DNA of 64,000 bases from Ilumatobacteraceae bacterium. Lineage in GTDB: Bacteria; Actinomycetota; Acidimicrobiia; Acidimicrobiales; Ilumatobacteraceae. Location of the stretch: assembly GCA_033344875.1 (NCBI GenBank), contig JAWPMO010000001.1:3993595-4057594 (forward strand), in the 5' to 3' direction. Below are positions 1 to 8,003 of the stretch, in pieces. Made by a program: the position numbers and the translations under genes. The notes below the pieces were generated by a model. The model was not told the DNA's origin, searched no databases, and saw only the letters and a list, made by a program, of their open reading frames with translations. Every line of letters begins with the position of its first letter. Positions within the stretch are counted from its first letter, which is position 1.

Positions 1-200
1 GACACCACGCGGGCGAGACCGGCGCCGATGCCCGATGCGACGCCCCACGCGAGCGCGTCGGTCCAGTTGATGCGCCGGTCGGCAGGGTTCAGCGGGGGTT
101 GATTACTGCCCGGCCACATCGTGCTCAGCAGGTTGCGGACGGCGATGGCGGCGGCGGCGCCCGTCACCAGACTCAGGGCTTTCCAGCTGAACGATTCCAT
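1..200 (-). CDS. DUF4235 family membrane protein, 3' end cut by window edge
   Basis: Read on the minus strand from an ATG at 200, the frame stays open to the window edge (66 codons visible). It begins MESFSWKALSLVTGAAAA, has a hydrophobic N-terminal segment, then a polar linker with NPADRRINWTDALAW and a second hydrophobic segment GVASGIGAGLARVV. That order is the signature of the small actinobacterial DUF4235 proteins of about 70-100 aa with two membrane segments. Their function is unknown. It lies 41 nt downstream of the aldolase gene on the same strand, so it may be cotranscribed. Family call is from pattern recognition only; the C-terminus is not visible. Confidence 0.7.
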   Translation of the reverse strand, partial: MESFSWKALSLVTGAAAAIAVRNLLSTMWPGSNQPPLNPADRRINWTDALAWGVASGIGAGLARVV

Positions 201-241
201 GCCACGGCGGTACCCGGCCGCGGCCACCCCGAAACGACGGG

Positions 242-1021
242 TCAGTCGGTCCCGATCGGCCGGTCGACGACGGTCGGGTCGGGGATTCGTGAGCGGATCG
301 CCCAGTTGAACGACTTCCATCCTTGGGTCGGGTCGGCGATCGAGACCTTGCACCGCTCGGCGTCGTCATCGCTGATCGGTTCGGCGCCGGCCGCCTTCAC
401 GTGGACCTCGGCGACCCGCTCGGCCATCAGGAACCACCCGATCGCCTCGTCGATGCTGCCGCCGACGGTCAGGAGGCCGTGGGCGCGGAGGATCGCGAGC
501 TTGGTGTCGCCCAGCGCCGCCGCGATCCGCTTGCCGCCGTCGGTCGACTGGACATCGACCTCACCGTCGGCGAACACGGCGTGGTCACCGTGGAAGGCGA
601 CCGCTTCCTGGCAGATGGTGCGGAACGGCTGCCCGTGCGCCGACCAGGGCGTCCCGTAGCCGGTGTGCGTGTGGGCCGCGCACACGACGTCGGGACGCGC
701 CTCGTGCACCGGCATGTGGATGTAGAAGGCGGTCGAGTTGATCTCGCCACGGCCCTCGATGACGGAGCCGTCGGGGCCGACGAGCAGGAGATCGCCGACC
801 GTCGCGTGGCTGAACGGCACGCCGTAGCGCAACAACCAGAAGCTGTCGGTGCGCTCGGGGTCACGAGCCGTGATGTGGCCGTCGCCCTGTTCGCCCCAGT
901 GGTACGCACCGAACAGGCGGTACGCCAGAGCGAGACGTCGCTGCCGGTGTCGGCGGAGCTCGACGAGGTCGTCGATGACCGGTTCGAAGTCGGCCGGAGC
1001 CAACGGCGGGTGCGAGTTCAC
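242..1021 (-). CDS. Class II aldolase/adducin family protein
   Basis: 259 aa, a typical length for the class II aldolase/adducin fold (zinc-dependent aldolases such as fuculose-phosphate aldolase, and related epimerases and decarboxylases). The HTHT motif at residues 117-120 supplies two of the usual zinc-binding histidines, and His181 in ILRAHGLLTVGG is the expected third ligand. The substrate cannot be deduced; the diverged N-terminal half suggests the adducin-like subgroup rather than a sugar-phosphate aldolase. The start is GTG at 1021; a TACGAT hexamer lies only 6 nt upstream, so the mRNA is probably leaderless. Divergent from copC; the DUF4235 gene follows on the same strand. Confidence 0.85.
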   Translation of the reverse strand: MNSHPPLAPADFEPVIDDLVELRRHRQRRLALAYRLFGAYHWGEQGDGHITARDPERTDSFWLLRYGVPFSHATVGDLLLVGPDGSVIEGRGEINSTAFYIHMPVHEARPDVVCAAHTHTGYGTPWSAHGQPFRTICQEAVAFHGDHAVFADGEVDVQSTDGGKRIAAALGDTKLAILRAHGLLTVGGSIDEAIGWFLMAERVAEVHVKAAGAEPISDDDAERCKVSIADPTQGWKSFNWAIRSRIPDPTVVDRPIGTD

Positions 1022-1062
1022 ACCGCCATCGTACGGGCCGCACCCGTCGGTACAGTTGCCGC
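1022..1062. promoter_or_regulatory. Divergent overlapping leaderless promoters
   Basis: The 41-nt gap between two divergent start codons holds a -10-like hexamer for each: TACGAT on the minus strand (1033-1028), 6 nt before the aldolase GTG, and TACAGT on the plus strand (1051-1056), 6 nt before the copC ATG. Neither gene has a Shine-Dalgarno sequence in this space. Transcription from either would begin at or next to the start codon, and the two promoters would compete sterically. The -35 hexamers are not recognisable. Confidence 0.5.
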
Positions 1063-1725
1063 ATGGCCGCCCGGCACCCGTTCCGTCTCCTGCTCACCGT
1101 GGCGATCGCGGCGCTGATCGGATCGGTGTTCTCCCCGGGGCTCGCCGAGGCGCACACCGACTTCGACTACTCGCTGCCGACCGACGGGGCGTCGGTCGGT
1201 GAGCCGGTGCGCGAGATCACGGTCGCCTTCACCACGCCGGTCACGCTCATCGGCAACGGGTTCGCCGTGCTCGACCCCCAGAACAACGAACTCGAACCGT
1301 TCGCCGTCACCGACGACGACGCCGTTTTCCGGTTGCAGTTCGACCCGCCGCTCGCCGGTGGCACGGTCGCGGTGAAGTACGAGGTGCGCGCCGAGGACGG
1401 TCATGTGCTCACCGGCAACTTCGTGTTCAACGTCGACGCACCCGTACCGACGACGGTGCCTCCGACCACCGAGTCGAGCACCACGCTCGTGACGACGCCG
1501 GTCACCGACGCGCCCACCACGCCGCCGACGACGGCACCTCCCTCCACGTCCGATGGCGTCGACCAGACCACGCCGAGCGCGGCCACCACGCAGCCGATCG
1601 ACGACGTGGTCGATGTGGTCGACGACGACGGTGGATCCGGCAACGGCATCGTGGTGGCCCTCGCAGCCGTGGTCGCCCTGGCGGCCGGCGGCTTCCTGCT
1701 CGTCAGGTCACGCACCTCGACGTGA
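1063..1725 (+). CDS. CopC-domain copper-binding exported protein with C-terminal anchor
   Basis: 220 aa. Residues 1-30 form a signal peptide ending AEA; cleavage would leave His31 as the mature N-terminus, as in CopC proteins where the N-terminal His binds Cu(II). The CopC/YcnJ-type beta-sandwich covers about 31-124; EDGH (Asp112, His114) matches the usual Asp/His copper ligands near its end. A Thr/Pro-rich linker (about 128-190) leads to a C-terminal membrane helix (195-216), so the protein is tethered outside the membrane. The stop overlaps the downstream CopD-like gene, a common copC-copD pairing for periplasmic or extracellular copper handling. Start chosen at ATG 1063 because TACAGT lies 6 nt upstream. 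Confidence 0.88.
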   Translation: MAARHPFRLLLTVAIAALIGSVFSPGLAEAHTDFDYSLPTDGASVGEPVREITVAFTTPVTLIGNGFAVLDPQNNELEPFAVTDDDAVFRLQFDPPLAGGTVAVKYEVRAEDGHVLTGNFVFNVDAPVPTTVPPTTESSTTLVTTPVTDAPTTPPTTAPPSTSDGVDQTTPSAATTQPIDDVVDVVDDDGGSGNGIVVALAAVVALAAGGFLLVRSRTST

Positions 1726-2765
1726 TGCGCGGCATCGCCGTCGTCGGGTCGACGCCACTCGACGACTTCCTGAACGATGCGTCGTCCTCCGACAGGGGCG
1801 AGCTGCTGCAGCGGGTCGGCCTGTTCGGTTCGCTCTTCGGGGTGACGCTGGTCGTCGGCCTGCTCGTGTTCCTCGCGGTCGTGCATCGGGGGAGTCGGGC
1901 CGAGGTCGCGGTCCTCCTCCGCGCCGTCGCCGTCGCCGGTGGGATGACCGTGCTCGGTGCCGCGGTCGAACTCGCGGGCGTGGCGTCGATCGGCGGTCTG
2001 TCGTGGTCGGACGCGTTGACCGACGACACGGGCGCCGCGCCGATGGTCCGTCTGCTCGGCGGCCTGCTCGTCGTGCTCGGGTTGTTCGACCACACCGTCC
2101 CCGTCGACGAACACCACGACGCTCACCAGGACGCACACCATGACGAACACCATGACGAACACCACGAGGTGCTCAGCGACCGGCCGGATGACCAGCCGAC
2201 CCTCGGGCCCGACGGTGACGTCCGGTGGGTTCCGGCCTCGGCATCGGCGTTCGGCATCGTCGGCGCCGCCGTCGGCGTGGTGTCGTTCTGGTTCGACGGC
2301 CACACCGTGTCGCGCGGCCCTCGGGTGGTGCACGCCGTCGTCGACCTCGTCCACGTCACCGCCGGCGGCGTCTGGTTCGGCGGTCTCGTCGGGCTGTGCG
2401 TCGTGGCCCTGCTGCGGCGAGGTTCCTCGGTCGCTCCGATGGTCGTCCGTTTCTCGTCGGTCGCCGCCGGTGCACTGGTCATGGCGACGCTCGCCGGTTC
2501 GCTGATGACCCTGATGGTCATCGACGGCTTCGACGACCTGACCGGCACCGAGTGGGGCCGCCTGCTGATCGTCAAGGTGGCAGCGGTCGGGGCGACGACG
2601 CTGTTCGGCGCCTACAACCACTTCGTCGTCGTGCCGGCCCTCGAGGCGGCACGATCCGCCCGGGCGATGGAGCGTCGGGCCGTCGCGACCATCGGCGTCG
2701 AGGTGGCGCTGTTGGCCCTCGTCGTCGCCGTGACGGTGTTCCTCACGAGCGCGTCGATCAACTGA
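1722..2765 (+). CDS. CopD family copper-resistance membrane protein
   Basis: 347 aa polytopic membrane protein. The CopD domain lies about 185-340 and starts with the typical VVHAVVDLVHVTAGGVWFGG-like segment carrying conserved His residues. Two extra N-terminal helices (about 35-55 and 65-120) precede it. Residues 131-148 are a His/Asp/Glu-rich loop with repeated DEHH units, a likely metal-binding stretch. The GTG start at 1722 overlaps the copC stop by 4 nt (an ATG at 1725 is equally possible), indicating translational coupling. Inferred role: moves copper handed over by the CopC-like partner across the membrane. Substrate and direction are not provable from sequence. Confidence 0.85.
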   Translation: MMRGIAVVGSTPLDDFLNDASSSDRGELLQRVGLFGSLFGVTLVVGLLVFLAVVHRGSRAEVAVLLRAVAVAGGMTVLGAAVELAGVASIGGLSWSDALTDDTGAAPMVRLLGGLLVVLGLFDHTVPVDEHHDAHQDAHHDEHHDEHHEVLSDRPDDQPTLGPDGDVRWVPASASAFGIVGAAVGVVSFWFDGHTVSRGPRVVHAVVDLVHVTAGGVWFGGLVGLCVVALLRRGSSVAPMVVRFSSVAAGALVMATLAGSLMTLMVIDGFDDLTGTEWGRLLIVKVAAVGATTLFGAYNHFVVVPALEAARSARAMERRAVATIGVEVALLALVVAVTVFLTSASIN

Positions 2766-2805
2766 GGCGGGGGATAACCCCACCCCGGATCCGCCGGGGT
2801 GCTCC

Positions 2806-3591
2806 ATGTCGCCGGACGAACGCGATCAGCACGATGGAGGCATGCACGCAACGTCTGTCATCACCGCCGTCCCGGCGGCGCCCTCCGCCGTCGGGACCGC
2901 CCTCATTGAGGCCCACGACCTCACCCGTGTCTGGGGCAAGGGCAGTGCCGCCCAGATCGGCGTCGGCGGGGTCGACCTCACGATCCATCGTGGCGAGGTC
3001 GTGGCCGTCATCGGACCGTCCGGTTCCGGCAAGAGCACCCTCGGTGCGCTGCTCGCCGGGATCGACCGCCCGACGTCGGGGTCGCTCGTCGTCGACGGCA
3101 CCCGTATCGACCGGATGAAGACCGACCAGCTCGCGGCCTGGCGCGGTCGCCACGTCGGCATCGTGTTCCAGGATTTCCACCTGCTGCCCACCCTCACCGC
3201 CGCCGAGAACGTCGAGCTCGCGATCGAGCTGAGCGGCGCCGGCGCAGGACGGCGTCTTCGCCGGTCGGCCGCCAGGGCGGCGCTCGACCGGGTCGGCCTC
3301 GGCGGTCATGCCCGAAAGCTCCCGGCTCAGATGAGCGGTGGTGAGCAGCAGCGCGTCGGGATCGCCCGCGCGATGGTGACGCAGCCACCGCTGATCGTCG
3401 CCGACGAGCCGACCGGCGCGCTCGACCAGGCGAACGGGCACGCCGTGTTCGAGCTCCTGACCGGCGCGGCGAAGTCCGGGACCACGGTGGTGTTCATCAC
3501 GCACGACCTCACACTCGCCGGGGCCGCCGACCGGACGATCTCGATGATCGACGGTGCGGTTGCGTCGAACGTCACCAAGGCAGGTGTGTGA
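2806..3591 (+). CDS. ABC transporter ATP-binding protein (LolD/MacB type)
   Basis: 261 aa ATPase. Walker A GPSGSGKS at 70-77, Q-loop in VFQDFHLLP, signature MSGGEQQRVGIARAM, Walker B with ADEPTGALD, and an H-loop in ITHDLT. The PTGALD form and the FtsX-type partner place it in the MacB/LolD/BceA group, which drives mechanotransmission or lipoprotein/peptide export rather than solute uptake. Start chosen at ATG 2806, preceded by a GGGG tract; ATG 2842 has GGAGG only 1 nt upstream and is less likely. Its stop overlaps the permease start by 4 nt, the first of three such overlaps in the 2806-7833 operon. Confidence 0.92.
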   Translation: MSPDERDQHDGGMHATSVITAVPAAPSAVGTALIEAHDLTRVWGKGSAAQIGVGGVDLTIHRGEVVAVIGPSGSGKSTLGALLAGIDRPTSGSLVVDGTRIDRMKTDQLAAWRGRHVGIVFQDFHLLPTLTAAENVELAIELSGAGAGRRLRRSAARAALDRVGLGGHARKLPAQMSGGEQQRVGIARAMVTQPPLIVADEPTGALDQANGHAVFELLTGAAKSGTTVVFITHDLTLAGAADRTISMIDGAVASNVTKAGV

Positions 3592-5798
3592 TGCGCTCCA
3601 TGCTCCGACAGTTCCGGCGGGCTCCCGGCCGCATCACGGCGAGCATCTTCGCGCTCGCCCTGGCGGTCGGTGCGATCGGTGTGCTGGCGATCCCGACCGT
3701 GGCGGGAGGAACGCTGGATGACGCCGCCGAGCGCGACGGCCTCGCCGACATCGTGGTCGACACCACGCCGCTGGATTCGAAACAGCTCGTCCGGATCAAC
3801 GGGCTCGACGGCGTCGAGCGGGCCGAGGCGCAATCGACGCTGGCGGTTCGCATGGACGACGGATTCCTCACCCGGATGATCGGTCTCGACTTCGAGACGC
3901 AGACGATGGACCGGGTCCAGTTGATCGCCGGTCGGCTGCCGGCCGCTCCCGACGAGGTCGTCACCTCCCCGTCGATGGGAGCGATCGGCTCCGTCGTCAC
4001 CGCCAACGGTGTGCCGTACGAGGTCGTCGGTCACGGTGGCACACTGTGGTGGTCGGACAGCGACGTGCTGTACGCGCCGGTCGCCACGGTGACCGCGCTC
4101 ACGGTCGGGGGTGGCACGAACCGATTGGTCGTGACCGCCGTCGACGATGACGAAGCCTCGCTGCGAACGATCTCCGGTGCGATTCGCGCCGAGCTCGACC
4201 CCGCCGGCGACACCTACACGACCTTTCCGGTCATGATGCCCGACGGCTCGACGCCGATCGACCAGGACATCAGCCAGGTCAGCTCGCTGATCGGCCTGCT
4301 CGGCGTCTTCGCCGGTCTCGTCGCACTCGTGCTGCTCGCCTCGACCACCAACACGCTGATCACCGAACGCACCCGCGAAGTCGCGGTGATGCGAGCCCTC
4401 GGCGGCCGCAGCCGTCAGCTGCGCCGGCGCCTGCGTCGGATCGCGCTGGGGATCACCGGTATCGCACTCCTCGTCGGTCTGCCGCTCGGCATCGTCATCA
4501 GCAACCTGATCGCGCGGATGGTGCTCGAGGAGTTCGTCGGGGTCACCCCGGCGATCGCCGTCGACTGGCGGGTCGTCGCCCTCAGTGCTGTCGGCGCACT
4601 CGTCGGCGCCCGCCTCGTGGCCGCTCGTGCGGCCCGCAAGGTGGTCAAGCTCCCGCTCGCCGAAGCGCTCCGCGACCGCGACGGTCGTCCGTTCGGGCGC
4701 AACCGGGCCCACCGCCTGGTGACCAGGATCCCGACGGGCGGTCTCTTCGGCCGGCTCGCCACGCGGGCGTCGGTGCACCGGCCGGCGCACACCGCGTCCG
4801 TCGTGGCCCAGATCTCGGCCGCCGTCGGTGCGGCGTTCCTCATCGTCAGCCTCACGGCGTCCGTCAACGGCTTCAACACCGCGGCGTACGCCCCGTGGTC
4901 GTGGGAGTCACTCACGATCGCTCGCGATGCCGGTCTGCCATTCGATCGGTCGATCGTCGACGACCGGACCGGCGCCGAAGCCGGCATCTGGATCGACGGT
5001 GAGATCGAAGCGTGGGAGGTCGACGTGTTCGGTCTGTCGAACGACACCGAGTTCTTCGACCCCATGATCAGCGACGGGACGTGGCTGCGTTCCGACACCC
5101 GCGAAGCGGTGATCAGCGCCGGCTTCGCGTCGCGCAACTCGATCGGGGTCGGGGACACCGTCACGCTCGAGTTGGCGGCCGGCCCGACGAGCTTCGACGT
5201 CGTCGGGATGTCCGACGACCACGGCAGAGCGATCTACGTCGATCGGGACGTGCTCGCCGCCGATCTCGGCATGCCAGGACACGCCAACACGGTCTGGTCC
5301 GACCGGGCCGACCCCGACGTGGCGTGGGGCGCCGCCGTTCGGACGAACACCGCTGCCGATCTGGCAGCGGACGACAAGGCCGGCCGTGACGCGATCGTCT
5401 ACATCTTCGGTGCGATCGGGGTGATCGTCGGCGGTGTCGCCGCACTGGCCGTGATGTCGTCGATGACGGTCAGCCTCTACGAACGTCGCCACGAACTCGC
5501 GGCGCTCCAGGCGATCGGGGCGCGCAAGCGGCGACTCCGTGGCCTCGTGATCCGCGAACTCGTCCCGATCGCGACGCTCGGCATCGTCGGTGGACTCGGG
5601 CTCGGGGCGCTCGGGAACCGTGGCATCATCGCTTCGTTCGAGTCGAGCAATGCGATCGACATCGGCGTCGTCGATGCCGTCGGCTCGATCCCGGTCATCG
5701 TGGCGGGGTCGTTCGTCGCCCTCGTCGCGCTCTCGCTGAGCATCGTCCGGACGGCGACCCGGCGTCCGGTCACGGTGACGTTGCGGAGCGCGGCGTGA
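3588..5798 (+). CDS. FtsX-like permease, two MacB/FtsX domains
   Basis: 736 aa membrane subunit of the ABC system. One N-terminal helix (about 15-38) is followed by a large extracytoplasmic domain. A first FtsX block (helices about 235-355) includes a TEVAVMRALGG-like coupling segment (here REVAVMRALGG). After a second extracytoplasmic domain, a second FtsX block at the C-terminus has YERRHELAALQAIGARKR. The duplicated arrangement is usual for actinobacterial single-polypeptide permeases of this type. Start GTG 3588 (or ATG 3591) overlaps the ATPase stop; the stop overlaps the kinase start. Linkage to a two-component pair suggests response to an envelope stress or antimicrobial; the substrate is unknown. 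Confidence 0.9.
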   Translation: MMRSMLRQFRRAPGRITASIFALALAVGAIGVLAIPTVAGGTLDDAAERDGLADIVVDTTPLDSKQLVRINGLDGVERAEAQSTLAVRMDDGFLTRMIGLDFETQTMDRVQLIAGRLPAAPDEVVTSPSMGAIGSVVTANGVPYEVVGHGGTLWWSDSDVLYAPVATVTALTVGGGTNRLVVTAVDDDEASLRTISGAIRAELDPAGDTYTTFPVMMPDGSTPIDQDISQVSSLIGLLGVFAGLVALVLLASTTNTLITERTREVAVMRALGGRSRQLRRRLRRIALGITGIALLVGLPLGIVISNLIARMVLEEFVGVTPAIAVDWRVVALSAVGALVGARLVAARAARKVVKLPLAEALRDRDGRPFGRNRAHRLVTRIPTGGLFGRLATRASVHRPAHTASVVAQISAAVGAAFLIVSLTASVNGFNTAAYAPWSWESLTIARDAGLPFDRSIVDDRTGAEAGIWIDGEIEAWEVDVFGLSNDTEFFDPMISDGTWLRSDTREAVISAGFASRNSIGVGDTVTLELAAGPTSFDVVGMSDDHGRAIYVDRDVLAADLGMPGHANTVWSDRADPDVAWGAAVRTNTAADLAADDKAGRDAIVYIFGAIGVIVGGVAALAVMSSMTVSLYERRHELAALQAIGARKRRLRGLVIRELVPIATLGIVGGLGLGALGNRGIIASFESSNAIDIGVVDAVGSIPVIVAGSFVALVALSLSIVRTATRRPVTVTLRSAA

Positions 5799-7177
5799 CC
5801 ACCTCTGCGACGGACCGGACGCCGGAGCGCGACACTGTGTCGGTGAGCGATCTCCCACCGCCGCCTTCTCCGGCGGCCCCACCGCCCGATTCGGGTGGCA
5901 GCGGCGACGGGTTCGACTTCGACTGGGATCGGGCGAAGGACCTCGCCGAACGCTGGTTCCGTCCGCTGACCGAACGAGAGGGATGGATGGCGCTCGTCTA
6001 CCTGTTCGCCGGCGCCCTGGTCTCGCCGTTCCTGTTCGGATTCATGATGGCGGCGGCGGCGCTCACCTTCGGGCTCAGCTTCGTCGTCGTCGGACTCCTG
6101 CTGATCGTCCCGACATTCCTGTTGATCGAGGTCTTCGTCAAGCTCGAGCGATCCCTGGCCGCGCTCGCCGGACACCGGATCGAGATGCGGCCGACGGCCA
6201 CCCTCGAGGGGTCGCGGATCACGGCGCCGCTGCGAGCGCTCACCGACGAGGTGCGGTGGCGGCAGGCCGGGTTCATCGCCGCCAACGTCGTCATCGCGCC
6301 GGTGCTGTTCGCGTTCGGGAGCTTCCCGTTCTCGTTCGTGACCCAGGTGCTGTTCGGCGATGTCCTCGTCTTCGGACTCGACTTCGGCATCGGCTCCGAC
6401 CTCGGAGTCGGGACGACCGGCATCCTGGCGTTGCCACTCGCCGCGTTCTTCGCCGGCGCGATCCCTCGGGTCGCGATCTGGATGGCGGGGATCAAGGCGC
6501 AGATCGCCGGCTGGTTCGTCGGCACCGATCGTCTGGCGCTCGCCGAGGAGCGGGTCAGCCTGCTGTCGTCACAGCGCTCCGACATCCTCGACGCGGTCGC
6601 GAGCGAGCGGCGCCGGATCGAGCGCAACCTCCACGACGGGGTGCAGCAGCAACTCGTCGCGATCGGCCTCGACCTCGGCATGGCCGAGCAGCAGATCGAG
6701 CAGCATCCCGACCGGGCGAAGGAACTGATCGGGAACGCCCGTTCGAAGGTACAGGGATCGATCGGCGAACTCCGCCAGCTCGGGCGCGGGCTGCACCCGG
6801 CCATCCTCGAAGACCGCGGGATCGACGCCGCGCTGTCGGCGGTCGTCAGCGGTTCGTCGATCCCGATCTCGGTGCAGGTCGACCCCGATCTCGACCTGTC
6901 GACCGACGTGGGCGAGACCGTCTACTTCGTCGCCAACGAAGCGATCGCCAACGTGCTCAAGCACGCGCAGGCGCGTGTCGCCTCCGTCCACGTCGCCAAG
7001 GTCGCGGCCAACGTGCGTGTCACGATCCACGACGACGGCATCGGCGGCGTCGACGCGAGCCGGGGGACCGGGATCGCCGGCATCCGAGCCCGCGTCAACG
7101 CGGTCGACGGGAGCCTCACGATCACGTCACCCTCCGGTGGTCCCACCACCCTGATCGCGGAGATCCCACGAACATGA
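5795..7177 (+). CDS. Sensor histidine kinase, NarL/DesK type
   Basis: 460 aa. A proline-rich cytoplasmic N-terminus is followed by a membrane sensor region (about 65-245) with four hydrophobic stretches, resembling the putative sensor domain common in actinobacterial kinases beside ABC transporters. The HisKA_3 dimerisation segment has IERNLHDGVQQQLV with phospho-acceptor His280. The HATPase has the N-box NEAIANVLKHA and the G-box GGVDASRGTGIAGIRARV. GTG start at 5795 overlaps the permease stop, and the kinase stop overlaps the regulator start (ATGA), so all four genes form one transcript. It probably senses through the permease or membrane and phosphorylates the next gene product. Confidence 0.92.
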   Translation: MTTSATDRTPERDTVSVSDLPPPPSPAAPPPDSGGSGDGFDFDWDRAKDLAERWFRPLTEREGWMALVYLFAGALVSPFLFGFMMAAAALTFGLSFVVVGLLLIVPTFLLIEVFVKLERSLAALAGHRIEMRPTATLEGSRITAPLRALTDEVRWRQAGFIAANVVIAPVLFAFGSFPFSFVTQVLFGDVLVFGLDFGIGSDLGVGTTGILALPLAAFFAGAIPRVAIWMAGIKAQIAGWFVGTDRLALAEERVSLLSSQRSDILDAVASERRRIERNLHDGVQQQLVAIGLDLGMAEQQIEQHPDRAKELIGNARSKVQGSIGELRQLGRGLHPAILEDRGIDAALSAVVSGSSIPISVQVDPDLDLSTDVGETVYFVANEAIANVLKHAQARVASVHVAKVAANVRVTIHDDGIGGVDASRGTGIAGIRARVNAVDGSLTITSPSGGPTTLIAEIPRT

Positions 7178-7833
7178 CCGCCGACCGGATCCGTGCCGTC
7201 GTCGCCGACGACTCCGTGCTGCTCCGCGACGGGGTGGTGCGCCTCCTGACCGACGACGGCATCGACGTGGTCGCCGCGGTCGGTGACGCCGACGCGCTGC
7301 TCGACGCCGTGACCGAGCACGAACCGGACCTGTGCCTCGTCGACGTGCGGATGCCGCCGACCCACACCGACGAAGGTCTGAAGGCGGCGGTCGAGATCCG
7401 CCGCCGCCATCCGGACATCGCCGTGCTCGTGCTGTCGCAGTACGTCGAGGAGCGCTATGCCGGCGAACTGCTGGCCGGTGACGTCGCCGGGGTGGGCTAC
7501 CTGCTGAAGGACCGCGTGATCGACGTCCAGGACTTCCTCGCATCGCTGCGTCGCGTCGCGGCCGGTGGCAGTGCGGTCGACGCCGAGGTGATCAGTCAGA
7601 TCCTGGGGCGGTCGCGCAAGACCGGCGAGCTCGATCGGCTGACGCCGCGCGAACGTGAAGTGTTGAACCTGATGGCCGAAGGGCTCTCCAACGGCGGGAT
7701 CGCGGAGCGGCTCGTCGTGTCGAACGGAGCGGTCGAGAAGCACATCTCCAACGTGTTCATGAAGCTCGGTCTCGACCCCGAGGACGGCAACCACCGTCGG
7801 GTCATGGCCGTCCTGACCTTTCTGCGCGCCTGA
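7174..7833 (+). CDS. LuxR/NarL-family response regulator
   Basis: 219 aa. Receiver domain 1-125 with acidic pocket ADD (11-13), phospho-acceptor Asp57 in CLVDVRMP and a Lys in YLLKDRV. The C-terminal GerE/LuxR helix-turn-helix (about 155-215) contains LTPREREVLNLMAEGLSN and VEKHISNVFMKLGL. It starts at ATG 7174, inside the ATGA overlap with the kinase stop; longer in-frame starts run through kinase coding sequence and are rejected. Likely target: its own operon. Confidence 0.93.
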   Translation: MTADRIRAVVADDSVLLRDGVVRLLTDDGIDVVAAVGDADALLDAVTEHEPDLCLVDVRMPPTHTDEGLKAAVEIRRRHPDIAVLVLSQYVEERYAGELLAGDVAGVGYLLKDRVIDVQDFLASLRRVAAGGSAVDAEVISQILGRSRKTGELDRLTPREREVLNLMAEGLSNGGIAERLVVSNGAVEKHISNVFMKLGLDPEDGNHRRVMAVLTFLRA

Positions 7834-7906
7834 TATCACACGTTTCATGCCGTCCTGACGGGTGACGAGCTCGCCGGGATCTGACACAGACTTGACGCGT
7901 GAGGTC

Positions 7907-7936
7907 TTGAACCCGGTGGGTGGGCGGATGTTAGGT
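7907..7936 (+). promoter_or_regulatory. Candidate sigma-70 type promoter of the subtilase gene
   Basis: TTGAAC (7907-7912) and TTAGGT (7931-7936), 18 nt apart, lie 68 nt before the subtilase ATG. They sit in the only non-coding space upstream of it (7834-8003). A GAAAGGGAG Shine-Dalgarno region follows just before the start codon. Confidence 0.45.
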
Positions 7937-8003
7937 TCGGCCCTCCACGGGTGGATGGAACGTTTGTTTCACCCCGTGTTGTCCACACATCGAAAGGGAG
8001 TCA